Source: Gari tellinella (taxonomy: Eukaryota > Mollusca > Bivalvia > Cardiida > Psammobiidae). From it: a DNA stretch of 64,000 bases. Each line of letters starts with the position of its first letter. Within the stretch, counting starts at the first letter, position 1. The stretch is taken from the NCBI GenBank assembly GCA_922989275.2, contig OV277874.1, positions 20,448,154 to 20,512,153 on the forward strand. Direction: 5' to 3'. Of this stretch, positions 50,400-60,740 are shown piece by piece. The translations under genes were made by a program, and so were the position numbers. The notes under the pieces were generated by a model. The model saw only the letters and a list, made by a program, of their open reading frames with translations, was not told the origin of the DNA and searched no databases.

Positions 50400-50791
50400 A
50401 GACTAAAACGCTATTCTGACGTCATTTGTGACGTCATACAAAAAAGAAGGCGTTATTCTTTTACTGCAATAAACGTCGGTTATACTTCCTAAAATCTAAG
50501 TTTGACACGATATTGATGACAACAATAATGAAGCAGACAACAATATGGCGGTCAAGGGTTAAAACTTCACGATATCTTTATCGTGAAATGTTTAAAATAT
50601 CAGGGTTTTTACAGAAATAACAAGATAGGGTGAATAATAATTCCAGTGGACAAGACGTAATTCTGACAGAGTAGACGATGTTATTCTGACCTCAATGATG
50701 ACGTCATACAGAGGAGAAGACGTTATTCTGACGTCATTTGTGATGTCATACAGAGAAGAAGATGTTATTCTGACCTCATTGATGACGTCAT
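50400..50791 (+). repeat. tandem TGACGTCA plus A-like terminus units
   Basis: ATTCTGACGTCATTTGTGAC and GTCATACAGAGGAGAAGACG units recur at about 50412, 50690, 50733 and 50770, at 40-57 bp spacing in the second block. A C-type fragment (GACAACAATATGGCGGTCA) lies between. Confidence 0.65.
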
Positions 50792-51042
50792 ACAGAGGAG
50801 AATACGTTATTATTTCCCTTTAATAGCAAACAAAATGCAAACACCATTGCACTTTAATGATGAAAACTACAAATTTTAGACAATTCTGAGTTATTATTTT
50901 AATCTGAAAATGACAAACAGTTTGGAGCCTGATCAGACGCCAGGTTACCCTGCATCTGATCTAGCTCCAAACTGTTTGAACTGGCAATAATAGATTTAGC
51001 GTAAACGCGCTGATTGGGAAAGGATAACGTCTTCTCCACTGT
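50792..51042 (-). mobile_element. diverged MITE family A
   Basis: GAGGAGAATACGTTATTATT start, hairpin AAACAGTTTGGAGCCTGATC with apex CGCCAGGTTACCCTGC, CGTCTTCTCCACTG end. Confidence 0.75.
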
Positions 51043-51075
51043 ATACTGCATGCAGAACGAGTAAAGAGTATTCAC

Positions 51076-51345
51076 ACCGACGGACGTAATCGAGGGGTAA
51101 AGCACCCGTTTTCGACGTCATTGGTTGTGAGCTCGATCCCCCAACGGACCAAGTCCTTCGGATGAGACTTTATAAACCGAGGTCCGATGCATGAGTGCTT
51201 TACAATCGGCATCTAAAAGCACCAGAGAACTCTTTCGATAATAAGAGTAGGGCATTGAGCCCGAGTTCTCTGTATCCGCTCCCCTCTCTCTTGGGCGTCC
51301 AGTTAGCCCATAGCTGGCAGAAACGGACGTTAACAACCAAAACCT
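51076..51345 (+). mobile_element. tRNA-derived SINE, copy 1
   Basis: Head with TAATCGAGGGGTAAAGC (A box) and GAGCTCGATCCCCC (B box), ending CAACGGACCA. The body includes CCTTCGGATGAGACTTTATA and CTTTCGATAATAAGAGTAGG; the 3' end is GACGTTAACAACCAAAAC. Same family as 58032-58300. Confidence 0.7.
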
Positions 51346-51558
51346 AAAGAGTTTTAACAAGAAAATGAAAAGACAAAACAAATATTACTTTTCATGGATA
51401 ATGCCACTTCTCACCAAGAGGTCCAACTTACAAACATTAACCCATTTATACTCAGTGGATTCTTCCATGTTTATATATTGGATAAGTCCAAATTTTATCA
51501 AAGGGGTGCATGGTCAAAATTTTCATTTTTATTCTATTTTATATTAAAATTCCTATCA

Positions 51559-51624
51559 GCAAACAGTGCAGACTCTGATCAGACGCCGCATAATGCGGCG
51601 TCTGATCAGAGTCTACACTGTTTG
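51559..51624. mobile_element. hybrid hairpin: H-like arms, C-like apex
   Basis: Outer arms AAACAGTGCAGACTCTGATC are of family H type, while the apex AGACGCCGCATAATGCGGCG is of C type. The palindrome is nearly perfect over 66 bp. Confidence 0.65.
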
Positions 51625-51701
51625 CCTATGTCCCATATATTCTTCATTATGCGGCGTCTGATCAGAGTCTACACTGTTTGCCTATGTCCCATATATTCTT
51701 C
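51625..51701 (+). repeat. 57-bp tandem duplication of the half hairpin
   Basis: GCGGCGTCTGATCAGAGTCT to CCCATATATTCTTC (51595-51645) is repeated at 51652-51701. ATTCTTCCATGTTTATATAT is also found upstream at 51463. Confidence 0.65.
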
Positions 51702-51749
51702 CATGTTTATATATTGGATAATTGGATAATGCTAGAACTAAGACTTTCT

Positions 51750-52080
51750 AGATTACATTCCAAGTGATAATGTTGATTTTGTTTTTACGGAAGATACCAT
51801 GTACCCTACTGATACGTTTGACTTACCTAGAAACTCAAAGGACAATGCAGTGCATAATAGCTTTGGGTTATATTTAATTGATCTCTGCTGCACATTTGAT
51901 ATTCACATGTTCAATGGCAGACTATCTACATGTAACGACAAGAAAGGAGAAATTACATGTTGTGCAAATAATGGTTCAAGCATTGTGGACTACATGTATA
52001 TGATTGCATCCACTGATATTTTTGATGATGTTATTGACTTTTCAGTTGCAGATGAATGTTTTTTCTGATCATTTTCCTTT
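51750..52080 (+). pseudogene. LINE endonuclease C-terminal half
   Basis: The frame gives LDYIPSDNVDFVFTEDTMYP, DNAVHNSFGLYLIDLCCTFD, NGSSIVDYMYMIAS and DECFFSDHFPLQCTL in pieces. SIVDY and SDHFPL are the Asp- and His-containing motifs of AP endonucleases. The N-terminal half is missing. Confidence 0.65.
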
Positions 52081-52299
52081 ACAATGTACTCTATCGTTTA
52101 CTTATGCTACACAAACAGGTGATACTGTAAATGTTGAATGTTGAATACATATATAAAAAAATCAAATGGAATGAATTATACAAAACTAGTTTTTTGGATA
52201 GCTTTCTACGCTTGTGCAATTTATTTAAAAATATATTTATTAACTCTGAGGAATCAGGTATTGACATGTTAGGGAAAATTACTGAAATCATTAGAAGTG

Positions 52300-52575
52300 C
52301 GACACAACCGCCTGTATAGCTCAGTGGTAGAGCGTCCGCTTGCAGTGCGGGAGGTTGTGGGTTCAATCCCCGGCCGGGTCAACCCAAAGACTTGAAAATT
52401 GGTAGTAATGGCTTCCCTCCTTGGCGCTCAGGATTTCGGGTTAGCATTACGACTGTTTCGTCGGTGTCAGGATAAAGTGACCGGCCGGGTACAGTCCCAA
52501 TGGTGCACCTAAAAAGTGCCCCTTCTCATAATCATCAGAATTGCTGGCGTAGAAGTAATAAATAGAAATAGAAAA
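52300..52575 (+). mobile_element. tRNA-derived SINE inside the LINE
   Basis: TAGCTCAGTGGTAGAGC (52317-52333) and GGTTCAATCCC (52360-52370) are A and B boxes. The anticodon stem TCCGC/GCGGG holds loop TTGCAGT, i.e. GCA (Cys-like). The acceptor stem does not pair, so it is a SINE head, not a gene. The body contains GGTGTCAGGATAAAGTGACC, reminiscent of the metazoan Meta domain. Confidence 0.7.
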
Positions 52576-52576
52576 T

Positions 52577-53816
52577 ATGACTGTTATACACCAGAATTTT
52601 AAGGCACCTTTAAAACAACCTACCTGGTGGAATAATGAGTGTTCACGTTTAAAAAAAGAAAAGTACCATCGCTTAAAACTATTTAGAAAGTCTGACAATC
52701 CTCAAGATTTAGAGCGTTATAAAATCGCCAAAAATGATTTTAAACAGACATGCAAATTACAAAAACAAAAGCTTCAGCGAGATTGCCGAAATAAACTTGT
52801 TGCCTCTAGAAACAATCCGAAAGCGTTTTGGCATACAATAAAACACCAAGCATCAAACAATGGTAACACACAGACATCTATTACTAGTAGACAATGGTTT
52901 GAATACTTCAAAACTCTTCTTAGCCCTATTAGTAGCCATGAAAATGCCCAACATGAGTTTTTGGTATAACATGATATTCAAAATTTAGACAGTGCTTTAC
53001 TAAATTGCCGTTTATCAGAGGAAGAAATTAGATACCTTGTAAGGTCGCAGCATTCCAATAAATCCCCTGGTCCAGATGGTGTATGTATGGAAATATATAA
53101 GTGCACTTTAGATATTATCTTACCCTTTCTCCTTAAAGTTTTCAATGAAGTTCTTGATACTGGAACGTTTCCATCAGAGTGGTGCGATAGTATTATAACA
53201 CCAGTTCATAAAAAGGGGGATGAATTAGACCCTGGTAATTATAGGGGCATTTCATTGATTAATTCACTTGGCAAAATATTTGTTTTTATTTTGAATAGAA
53301 GGTTACAGGTTTTTTTGTGATGAAAACTCATGTATTGATGAGTCACAAGCAGGTTTTGGAAAACAGTACTCTACAGAGGACTACATTTTTGTATTAAGAG
53401 CGCTAGCACAGAAGTACATTTCTAGATCGCGAGGGAGATGTTACTGTATTTTTATCGATTTTGCCAAAGCGTTTGATTGTATCAATCACCAAACATTATG
53501 GTCAGTCCTTAACCAAAATGGTGTACAGGGTAAAGTTTTAAAAGTATTTCAATTTATGTATAGCAATCTGAAATCATGTGTTAAAACAACAAATGGGCTA
53601 ACTGAGCTCTTCAGATGTACGATTGGAACAAGACAAGGATGTGTAAGCAGTCCTCTGATCTTTTCTCTCTTCATTAATGATTTGATTTTGTATTTACGAC
53701 AAGAATGCGATCATGGGGTATTTGTCTCAAACGATATACCTGATCTTCTAGCACTGTTATATGCTGATGATGCTTCGAGTTTAGTGAAACTGCATTACGG
53801 TTACAAAAACAAATAG
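52577..53816 (+). pseudogene. LINE reverse transcriptase, with stops
   Basis: Frames 52577-52969, about 52980-53320 and 53556-53816 carry QPTWWNNECSRLKKEKYHRL, SNKSPGPDGV, ITPVHKKGDELDPGNYRGIS, CIFIDFAKAFDCINH, TRQGCVSSPLIFSLFINDLI and LLYADDASSL. FAKAFD and YADD are the catalytic aspartates. In-frame stops lie near 52967 and 53318. Confidence 0.85.
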
Positions 53817-53832
53817 ACATGACTCTATTGAT

Positions 53833-54946
53833 ATGAAAATAAATTTAGATAAAACAAAGATTATAGTTTTTAGAAATGGTAGTGCTCTTCGTTCTTACAA
53901 AAAGTGGTTCTTTAAAGGTAATCCTATTGACGTAGTGTCTTCATATAAGTATCTTGGAGTGTATATGACACCTAAGCTTATTTGGACTATGACTCATGAA
54001 TTTGCATCAAAACAGGCGCTAAAAGTATCTTCTTGTATATTTAATTACCAACGAAAATTTGGTTATTTTGAGCCAGTTGATATGTTTACACTGTTTGACA
54101 GTATGGTTAAACCTATTCTGTGCTATGGATCACAACTATGGGGTGTTCGATATGTCGACAAAATAGAAAAAGTACACATCAGTTTCTGTAAAAGATATTG
54201 TTAGCTTCCTCAAAATACAGCCGATATTTTTGTATACCGGGAATGTGGTCGACTTCCTCTTTGTATTACATATTTTACTAATTGTATTAAGTACTGGGTT
54301 AAACTACTTACACTTGATCAACATATGTATCCTTTACAGTGCTATAAAAATGTTATACAGATTAGATGAGTCAGGTCGTGCTACTTGGGCTAGTCACGTG
54401 CGTAATCTATTATATTCCAATGGATTTGGGCATGTCTGGTTATCACAAGAAGTAGGTGATCCAGGGTTGTTTATTAATACTTTTAGACAACGGATAGTTG
54501 ATTGCTCGATACAAAAATGGAATTCAAATCTGACTGATTCTACTAAAGCAGACACTTGCAGAGGGTTTAAGTCGCTACTTAATGTAGAACGATATTTAAG
54601 TATTTACATGCCTGTCAAATTACGAAGATGTATTGCAAAGTTCAGATGCTCTAGTCATGACTTATATATAGAAAAAGGTAGATATACAAACATTGATAGA
54701 CGGATGAGATTTTGTCCAGTATGTCAGAAACGGGATATAAATGTTGTTGAGACAGAATTCCATTTTTTATTAGAATACCAGACGTATGAAACACCGCGAC
54801 AAAACATATTGCAGGATTACTGTGGAATGCACAGAAATATACAAACCTTTAACCAACTAATGTCAAACTCAAACGAAAGTGCTATTTTGAAACTTGCAAA
54901 ATTTTTACACGCTGCGTTTGAACATAGAAAATCTATTATACAGTAA
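53833..54946 (+). pseudogene. LINE ORF2 C-terminal region
   Basis: Frame 53833-54204 gives INLDKTKIIVFRNG, YKYLGVYMTPKLIW and YGSQLWG. Frame 54230-54946 gives FCPVCQKRDINVVETEFHFL (zinc-binding CPxC..H) and a terminal FLHAAFEHRKSI. A stop and frameshift at 54202-54230 separate them. Confidence 0.8.
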
Positions 54947-55047
54947 CTATATGCTGTACTTTACATGTGCAAGTTTGCTGGTGTGCTTCCAAAAGGAGAC
55001 AACTCTTTCCTGAGTTAAAGAATTGTGTTCTTTTGAAAACACATAGA

Positions 55048-55207
55048 GGATTATTGTTTATTTCAGTATAAGATAGAAATTTAATCCATTGAGTGAACAT
55101 CAGACGTTATATTTTCATGAGTGGCGAAGCCACGAGTGAAAATATAACAGTCTGATGTTCACGAAATGGATTAAATTCGATCTTATACTGAAAAAATACA
55201 ATTATTC
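55048..55207. mobile_element. palindromic insertion in the LINE tail
   Basis: TTCAGTATAAGATAGAAATT, AATCCATTGAGTGAACATCA and GTTATATTTTCATGAGTGGC are mirrored around GAAGCCACGA. Nearly the whole 160 bp folds back. Confidence 0.65.
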
Positions 55208-55379
55208 TATTTTGTTATGCTGTAAGTCACTTTTTAAACGAAATTGTTCGACAATTGTGAAAGCGAAAGTACATGATTTACCCCGTGTTGAGCCCCAAGT
55301 TTACATCGAACACATTAACGAAACAGTTTCCCGTACGATGACGTCACTGATTTATTGATTTGACGTTATCCGAATTACG

Positions 55380-55640
55380 TCGTTGCTCCCGATTTTGGAT
55401 TCGTGTTCTTCCGTTGAGTGGTTCACCGCGGACAAATCGGACTGCCGGAATTTAACGATAAGACACGATTGACTACGATTTTTGGGGAGCCCTACGGGGA
55501 AAATTCATAATAAAAGCGCGCGTGGCGATAATCCCACTGCTTAAAGCAGTGAAATTATCAAGTGATAATCAACTGCTATTTCGTGGTAATCCACCGAAAA
55601 GCATAACTAAATCAACGTAATTTTAGAGTAAAGCATGTAT
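55380..55640. other. no gene seen
   Basis: Slightly more GC-rich sequence with short palindromes (CCACTGCTTAAAGCAGTG). Its relation to the surrounding LINE is unclear. Confidence 0.35.
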
Positions 55641-55822
55641 TGTCCTATATATATATAAGTGCAGTTTTTCCATTAGCTACGAATATCTGTGATATTGATG
55701 TCACTCATTACTATGTATTTTGAAAATGTATCTTGTGGATATGATGGACCGGTGGCCTAAGTACATGAATAAAAATTTTGACTTTTGACATTTTGATAAG
55801 TCCAATTTTTATCAAGGGATGT

Positions 55823-56165
55823 ACAGTGGAACCCCTCCAAACCGGAACCTCTAAATACCGGAAGACTCAAACGTTGGTCCCGTTTCCAATCCTTCTTTAT
55901 TTGTACCCATTACACAATAGATAGACCTTTTTACGTCTTTGGTTTATTCATACATTGACGAAAATATTTTATACATTCTAGCAGATTATAGCTTAAACAG
56001 GTTGAAAGTTTAAATCTGCTTTAAGTGATCAGCTATCTTCCATACTAGAAACAAGCTTTTTGGCAATGGGTTATTCTTAAACCCTCTAAACTGGAAACCC
56101 CTCTAAACCGGACCTTAGGGTCCCCCTCACACACACACATGTCTGGTTTAGAGAGGTTTCACTTT
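55823..56165 (-). mobile_element. MITE family F with eroded core
   Basis: CAGTGGAACCCCTCCAAACC start, GGTTTAGAGAGGTTTCACTT end. The B-like core has lost its apex (AACAGGTTGAAAGTTTAAAT). A CA microsatellite lies in the right part. Confidence 0.65.
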
Positions 56166-56436
56166 ATAATGCTCCCTCTCTACAACGACACCCTATGGAA
56201 GACAAATAGTGCGTGTGCTATTCGAAGGGAGTTGTTATAGGGAGGGAAAATATAGACTAGGCTTACATTTGCAAACAGTTTGAATCCGGATCAGACGCCG
56301 CTTTTCGTGGATTCAAGCTGTTTATCAATCGTCATTATATTGCTTCTGCTAAATGTCCATTAATATGTAAGTTTGAGAAAAAACAACAGGCCACAATTTT
56401 AAGCAGACGATACTGCACCAGTGCAAGCGGCAAACA

Positions 56437-56560
56437 TAATAATAATGATAATAATTATTATTATTATTATTATTATTATACCCAATTTATATAGCGCTCT
56501 TTTCACACAAGATTTATTCGTTCAAAAGCGCTTCACGTGAAATTATATAAGTGTACCTAC
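56437..56560. repeat. AAT/ATT microsatellite and TTATATAGCGC repeat
   Basis: Same arrangement as 35604-35855: ATT run, CCAATTTATATAGCGCTC, GTTCAAAAGCGCTTC. Confidence 0.65.
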
Positions 56561-56614
56561 ACAACAGACAAATAACTACATTCACAATAAACATGATACA
56601 TTATGGAGTTACAT

Positions 56615-56872
56615 ACAGTGGAGAATCTGTTATTCTTTCCCAATAAACGCGTTTACGCTAAAACTATTATTTGCAGTGCAAACAGTTTGGAGCCAGATCA
56701 GACGCCGGGTAACCCGGCGTCTGATCAGGCTCCAAACTGTTTGCCACCAAGATAAACATGAATTATCAGAATTGTCCAAAAGTTGTTCTTTTCTACATTT
56801 TAGTGTTTTGCGTTTGCGTGCGTTTGCGTACGTTTGCGTTTAAACGGGAAAGAATAACAGATTCTCCACTGT
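56615..56872 (+). mobile_element. MITE family A, full length
   Basis: Complete, with an extra GTGCGTTTGC repeat in the right arm. Nested in the D insertion above. Confidence 0.85.
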
Positions 56873-57059
56873 AGAAACTGGACATTCTTTCAAAGACATA
56901 CTTGTATTCTATGGGGAACAGCCGCACGGGTCGTTGTAAGGAGGACGCGTTGTTCGGAAGGCCGTTATAGGGGAGAGCACTGGATAACAATGTTCAAATA
57001 TGCAGTATGTCATCTCGTTTTTTCTCGGACAAAATGACAAACGCTGTAAATAATCATGT

Positions 57060-57266
57060 ACAGTAGACACTCTCTATTACGACCACTGACTTGTGTCAAA
57101 TATTAGTCGTTTAAGACAGGTGCCTGCTTAAAACAATTTGAAAGTTACACAGAAAGCTGCTACAGGAGCTTTCTGTTTCACTTTCATATTGCTTTAAGCT
57201 GTCACCTGTCTTTTATACAGACAATTAGCCTTCCTTTTAGTGGTCGTCATAGAGAGGTTTTACTGT
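57060..57266 (+). mobile_element. MITE family E
   Basis: CAGTAGACACTCTCTATTAC start, CATAGAGAGGTTTTACTG end; hairpin AACAATTTGAAAGTTACACA with apex GCTGCTACAGGAGC. It shares a TA junction with the F element that follows. Confidence 0.75.
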
Positions 57267-57900
57267 ACAGTGAAACCCCTCTAAACCGGACATGTGTGGG
57301 GACAACATAGAAGTGTGGCTTAGAGGGGTTTCCAGTTTAGAGGGCTTTAACCCTTTCCCTTATAGAAGCGACTTTTAGCGCATTCATTTTATTCATCCGC
57401 TGAAGAAAATAGTTCCAAATTATACCGTAATGAATATATGTCATATTTAATACTTTCCTTATTCTAGCAGTATATAGCTTAAAGCAGGCTGAAAGTAAAG
57501 CAGAATGCGCCTTAGGGCGCATTCTGCTTTTCTTTCAGCCTGCTTTAAGTAGTCACATATCTTCAATACTAGAAACAATGCTATCAGGTAAAGGGTTAAA
57601 TCCATTACCAAATAGCTTGTTTCTAGTATGGAAGATAGCTGACCACTTAAATCAGATTGAAACTAAAGCAGAATGCGTCTTGAGGCGCATTCTGCTTTAC
57701 TTTCAACCTGCTTTAAACTATCATCTGCTAAAATGTATACAATACTTTCGCACGTGTATGAATAAACCGAAGACGTAATAAGGCGTATTTACGGTGTAAT
57801 AGGTACAAATAAAGAAGGATTGGAAAAGGGACCAAAGCTTTTGTCCGGTTTAGATGGAATTCCGGTATTTGGAGGTTCCAATTTGGAGGGGGTCCATTGT
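57267..57900 (+). mobile_element. MITE family F with a full B inserted
   Basis: CAGTGAAACCCCTCTAAACC start, AATTTGGAGGGGGTCCATTG end. Its own B-like core runs from 57600 (CATTACCAAATAGCTTGTTT, apex GCGTCTTGAGGCGC). A separate B is inserted at the TTAA just before it. Confidence 0.75.
57347..57599 (-). mobile_element. MITE family B, full length, nested in F
   Basis: TTAA at 57347-57350 and 57596-57599; ends CCCTTTCCCTTATAG and CAGGTAAAGGG; apex GCGCCTTAGGGCGC. Confidence 0.85.
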
Positions 57901-58031
57901 ATTTAGAGACCATTCATTTGAGCAGCATAAATAGTTTAAATGAATACCGCTTAAGACAAATAACTGCTAAATACAGGACTGAAATAAGACAAAAAGCTCT
58001 AAAACGAGCTTTCCGTATTATACATATCCCA

Positions 58032-58300
58032 CCGGCGGACATAGTCGAGGGGTAAAGCAACCGCTGACGACGTCAGGCGTTGCGAGTTCGATCCCCCGCC
58101 GGACCAAGTCCTTCGGATGAGACTTTATAAACCGAGGTTCGATTTATGAGTGCTTTAGACTTGGAATCTAAAAGAACCAGCGAGCTCTTTCGATAATAAG
58201 AGTAGGGCATCGTGCCCGGGTTCTCTGTATCCGGTTTCCTCTCTCTTAGGCGTGCAATTTGCCCATTTATGTCAGAGACGGACGTTAACAAACAAAACAA
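58032..58300 (+). mobile_element. tRNA-derived SINE, copy 2
   Basis: The head has a perfect 7-bp acceptor stem CCGGCGG/CCGCCGG followed by ACCA, A box TAGTCGAGGGGTAAAGC and B box GAGTTCGATCCCC. The body has CCTTCGGATGAGACTTTATA and the 3' end GACGTTAACAAACAAAAC. Less decayed in the head than 51076-51345. Confidence 0.75.
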
Positions 58301-58452
58301 ACCAATACATTATTCATATCCCGCAATAAGTAAGCATACATGTACGTATTTATATTTTCTCATGGGTCTTCTAAGGAGTGGATGCTAACTGTAAGATCGG
58401 CTGTTTATTTTCACGTTTACTCATTAAACGTGACCACTTATTAGCATATTGT

Positions 58453-58700
58453 ACAGTGGAGAATACGTTATTCTTTCCCGTTTAAGCGAAACGAAACGCA
58501 AACGCAAAACGCTAATACGTAGAAAAGTGCAACTTTTCGACAATTCTGATAATTCAATTTTATCTTGGTGGCAAACAGTTTGGAGCCTGATCAGACGCCG
58601 GGTTACCCGGCGTCTGATCTGGCTCCAAACTGTTTGCAATAGAAATAATAGTTTTAGCGTAAACGCGTTTATTGGAAAAGAATAACGTTTTCTCCACTGT
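58453..58700 (-). mobile_element. MITE family A, full length
   Basis: Almost the same sequence as 5885-6132, including the AAGCGAAACGAAACGC variant arm, so the two share a recent source. Confidence 0.85.
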
Positions 58701-58714
58701 ACAGTGTATGAACA

Positions 58715-58736
58715 CAGGATAACCCTAACCCTAACA
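58715..58736. repeat. short telomere-like run
   Basis: AACCCTAACCCTAAC, fewer than three units. Probably chance or a minute interstitial trace. Confidence 0.4.
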
Positions 58737-58956
58737 CATAAACTGTTAGACATCACAGTTTAACTGTGTTAGGCCGCAATAAAAACCATAGTTATAACTA
58801 GATGAATGATTGGTAATGGCGAAATGGGAGCAGGTTAGTGAATAAAACCGGAACACTAATGTATAGTTTATGTCACGCGCCCAAACACCGATTGATTGTG
58901 TCTGGAGAGAAATCACATGTCAAAAGTGACGATCCCAAGGTCAGTTTCACAGACAT

Positions 58957-59330
58957 ACAGTATAACCTCTCCATTACGACCACTAAAAGTGTATTGTAAC
59001 ATCCTACATACTCGCCTCTCTATTTGTACTATAAATAGCATAGCGACGACGAATTATATATCCAATATCGGGCTCCCGAGCTAGGGAGTATACTCTTCAC
59101 GTGTAGCTCAGAGGTTATGGTATTAGACAATCACGCATGCGCCCCGGGTTTGATTCCTTCCCCGATGATTCTCATAATATCCAAAATGGATGTTTCTGCT
59201 ATGCTTCGTTACGAGAGTTCCTCGTAAGAGTGTTGCATATTAGCAGCTTTCTGTTTTACTGTCACGCTTTATATACACTCAATTATCCTTTTTTTAGTGG
59301 TCGTGAATGAGAAGTTAACTTTACCGTTAA
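58957..59330 (+). mobile_element. MITE family E split by a tRNA-like insertion
   Basis: CAGTATAACCTCTCCATTAC start, TTTTTTAGTGGTCGTGAATG near the end, with AGCTTTCTGTTTTACTGTCA right arm. The left arm and apex are replaced by about 170 bp containing a tRNA-like head. Confidence 0.55.
59096..59168 (+). repeat. tRNA-like SINE head
   Basis: GTGTAGCTCAGAGGTTATGG is A-box-like and CCCCGGGTTTGATTCC is B-box-like. Stems pair poorly. Confidence 0.5.
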
Positions 59331-59384
59331 AGTTGCGACATTACGCCTTCTGTTTCACTTTCAGTCCGCTTTAAGCTTTAAATT

Positions 59385-59400
59385 ACAGTGGAGAATCTAC
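59385..59400 (+). repeat. solo A terminus
   Basis: ACAGTGGAGAATCT with no A body after it; directly precedes the hairpin array. Confidence 0.6.
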
Positions 59401-59402
59401 GG

Positions 59403-59833
59403 TGTCCTGTTAGGACCGCTACTTTTTCTGATTTTCATTTTTAGTAAAACGCCGAAAAAAGATGCGAGAATGCAACGGGGCATTCTCGCATCTTTTTTCG
59501 GTACTTTTTTAATAAAATCCTATAGTATTCTATTGTTAAAAACGTCGAAAAAAGAAGCGAGATTGCAACCGTGCATTCTCGCATCTTTTTTCGGCCTTTT
59601 AAAAAAACGTCGAAAAAAGATGCGAGAATGCAAGTTGCAATCTCGCATCTTTTTTCGATGCATTTGTATACCAATCCTATAGTAATCTATGGTAGAAAAC
59701 GTCGAAAAAAGATGCGAGAATGTACCCTTGCAATCTCGCATCTTTTTCAGAGCCAGCAGCGACACGTGGTCTAACGTCGAAAAAAGATGCGAGAACCTAA
59801 CAGGACACATGCGATCTCGCACTTTTTTTCAAC
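59403..59833. repeat. array of five hairpins with GATGCGAGA stems
   Basis: Hairpins at about 59451-59502, 59544-59594, 59609-59659, 59701-59749 and 59775-59833 share the stem CGAAAAAAGATGCGAGA and mirror. Two units of about 158 bp (59517 and 59675, both with TCCTATAGTA) hold two hairpins each. GTGTCCTGTTAGG (59403) is complementary to CCTAACAGGACAC in the loop of the last hairpin (59796). Frames here (KKMREC repeats) are by-products. Confidence 0.8.
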
Positions 59834-60257
59834 GTCGTCAAACTTATCCCGGGGACTTAATTTACACGGTCACACCGGTATGTCTAAAACTTTGACCAAG
59901 CCAAACCCTATCGTTATATGGTGCATGCTACGAAAAGAAATCTGCTTTATATAGTTCAGTGTCATGTAGATGCGTTATACACGCCTAAATTAATTTTTAA
60001 AATCACAAGTGTGCTTCTGCACACGATTTATAATAATAATGAATAAATGTGTGCAAGATCCATACATGTACAGAACAATTATATAATAAAATTGTTTAAA
60101 AACAAATCGATGACAACCCATGTACATGAAGTCTTACTATGGCACTATAAAGGTTAAACTTATGTTTTCCGCGTATAGTGCAGGATAAATGCAATTCAAT
60201 AAAAAAAATAATGCAGACAGCTTCTTTGCATTATGTTATCCGTTTTTAAAGTCATAA
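59834..60257. other. AT-rich stretch, no gene seen
   Basis: No exon-like frame or known repeat recognised. Confidence 0.4.
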
Positions 60258-60412
60258 AAATGAACTATTAGGAATATTTCTAAATCCTAACAGACCATAC
60301 CTTAAAACAGGCTGGAATTACAACCATAAGGCACATTCTGCTTTACTTTGAATCTGCTTTAAGTAATCATATGTCTTCAAAATTAGAAACATACTATGGG
60401 TAAAGGTTCATG
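60258..60412 (-). mobile_element. MITE family B, right part
   Basis: TTCTAAATCCTAACAGACCA and AAACAGGCTGGAATTACAAC, with apex eroded, to TATGGGTAAAGG. Confidence 0.6.
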
Positions 60413-60482
60413 CAAAATTTCTAAATGGTAATTTAACCCTTTACTCCACAGCCAGTTTCTGGTTTTGAAGACAGATGACCAC

Positions 60483-60740
60483 TTAACCCCTTTACCCTAT
60501 AGCCTGTTTCTAGATTTGAAAAGTAGGTGACTATTTTAAAGCAGCTTGAAAGTAAAGCAGAATGCGCCCTAAAGCACATTCTGCTTTACTTTCAGTCTGC
60601 TTTAAGTTACCACCTCCTCAGTGTAATTAAGAAAATATTTCTTCTGATACATATTCATGACTGTATAGATTGGAATTATTTTTTACGTGGAGGATGCAAC
60701 TGAATGCGCTAAAAGGCGTTTCTATAAGGTAAAGGGTTAA
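60483..60740 (+). mobile_element. MITE family B, full length, nested in B
   Basis: TTAA both sides, CCCCTTTACCCTATAGCC start and GGTAAAGGG end; the host B has a single TTAA here in other copies (CCACTTAAAGCAGG). Confidence 0.85.

Larger units (their letters stand above)
51735..55800 (+). mobile_element. non-LTR retrotransposon (CR1/Jockey-like), broken
   Basis: Parts in order: end of an AP-type endonuclease (51750-52080), SINE insertion (about 52300-52575), pre-RT linker (52577-52969), reverse transcriptase (52990-53820), thumb and C-terminal zinc-binding region (53833-54946), a palindrome insertion at about 55050-55207, and a 3' end near GGCCTAAGTACATGAATAAA. Stops and frameshifts between the parts make it inactive. 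Confidence 0.75.
56167..56983 (-). mobile_element. MITE family D split by a microsatellite and an A element
   Basis: D right part at 56167-56440 (CTCCCTCTCTACAACGACAC to CAGTGCAAGCGGC) and D left end at about 56905-56983 (GGGAACAGCCGCACGGGTCG to GGAGAGCACTGG). Hairpin reduced to CCGGATCAGACGCCGCTTTT. Confidence 0.65.

Noticed and set aside
52309..52381. A functional tRNA-Cys gene
   Set aside because: A and B boxes and a GCA anticodon loop are present, but the acceptor and T stems do not pair, and a SINE body follows.
58715..58736. Interstitial telomere
   Set aside because: Fewer than three units of the telomere-like motif.
117..58756. Many similar small proteins containing peptides such as QIRRRVTRRLIRLQTV or NKRVYAKTI
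   Set aside because: All come from family A elements read through in different frames and on both strands. The palindrome makes the two strands code for related peptides, and there is no start context or conservation by codon position.
59441..59895. Basic proteins with KKMREC repeats
   Set aside because: Several overlapping frames on both strands give similar peptides because the sequence is a hairpin array.
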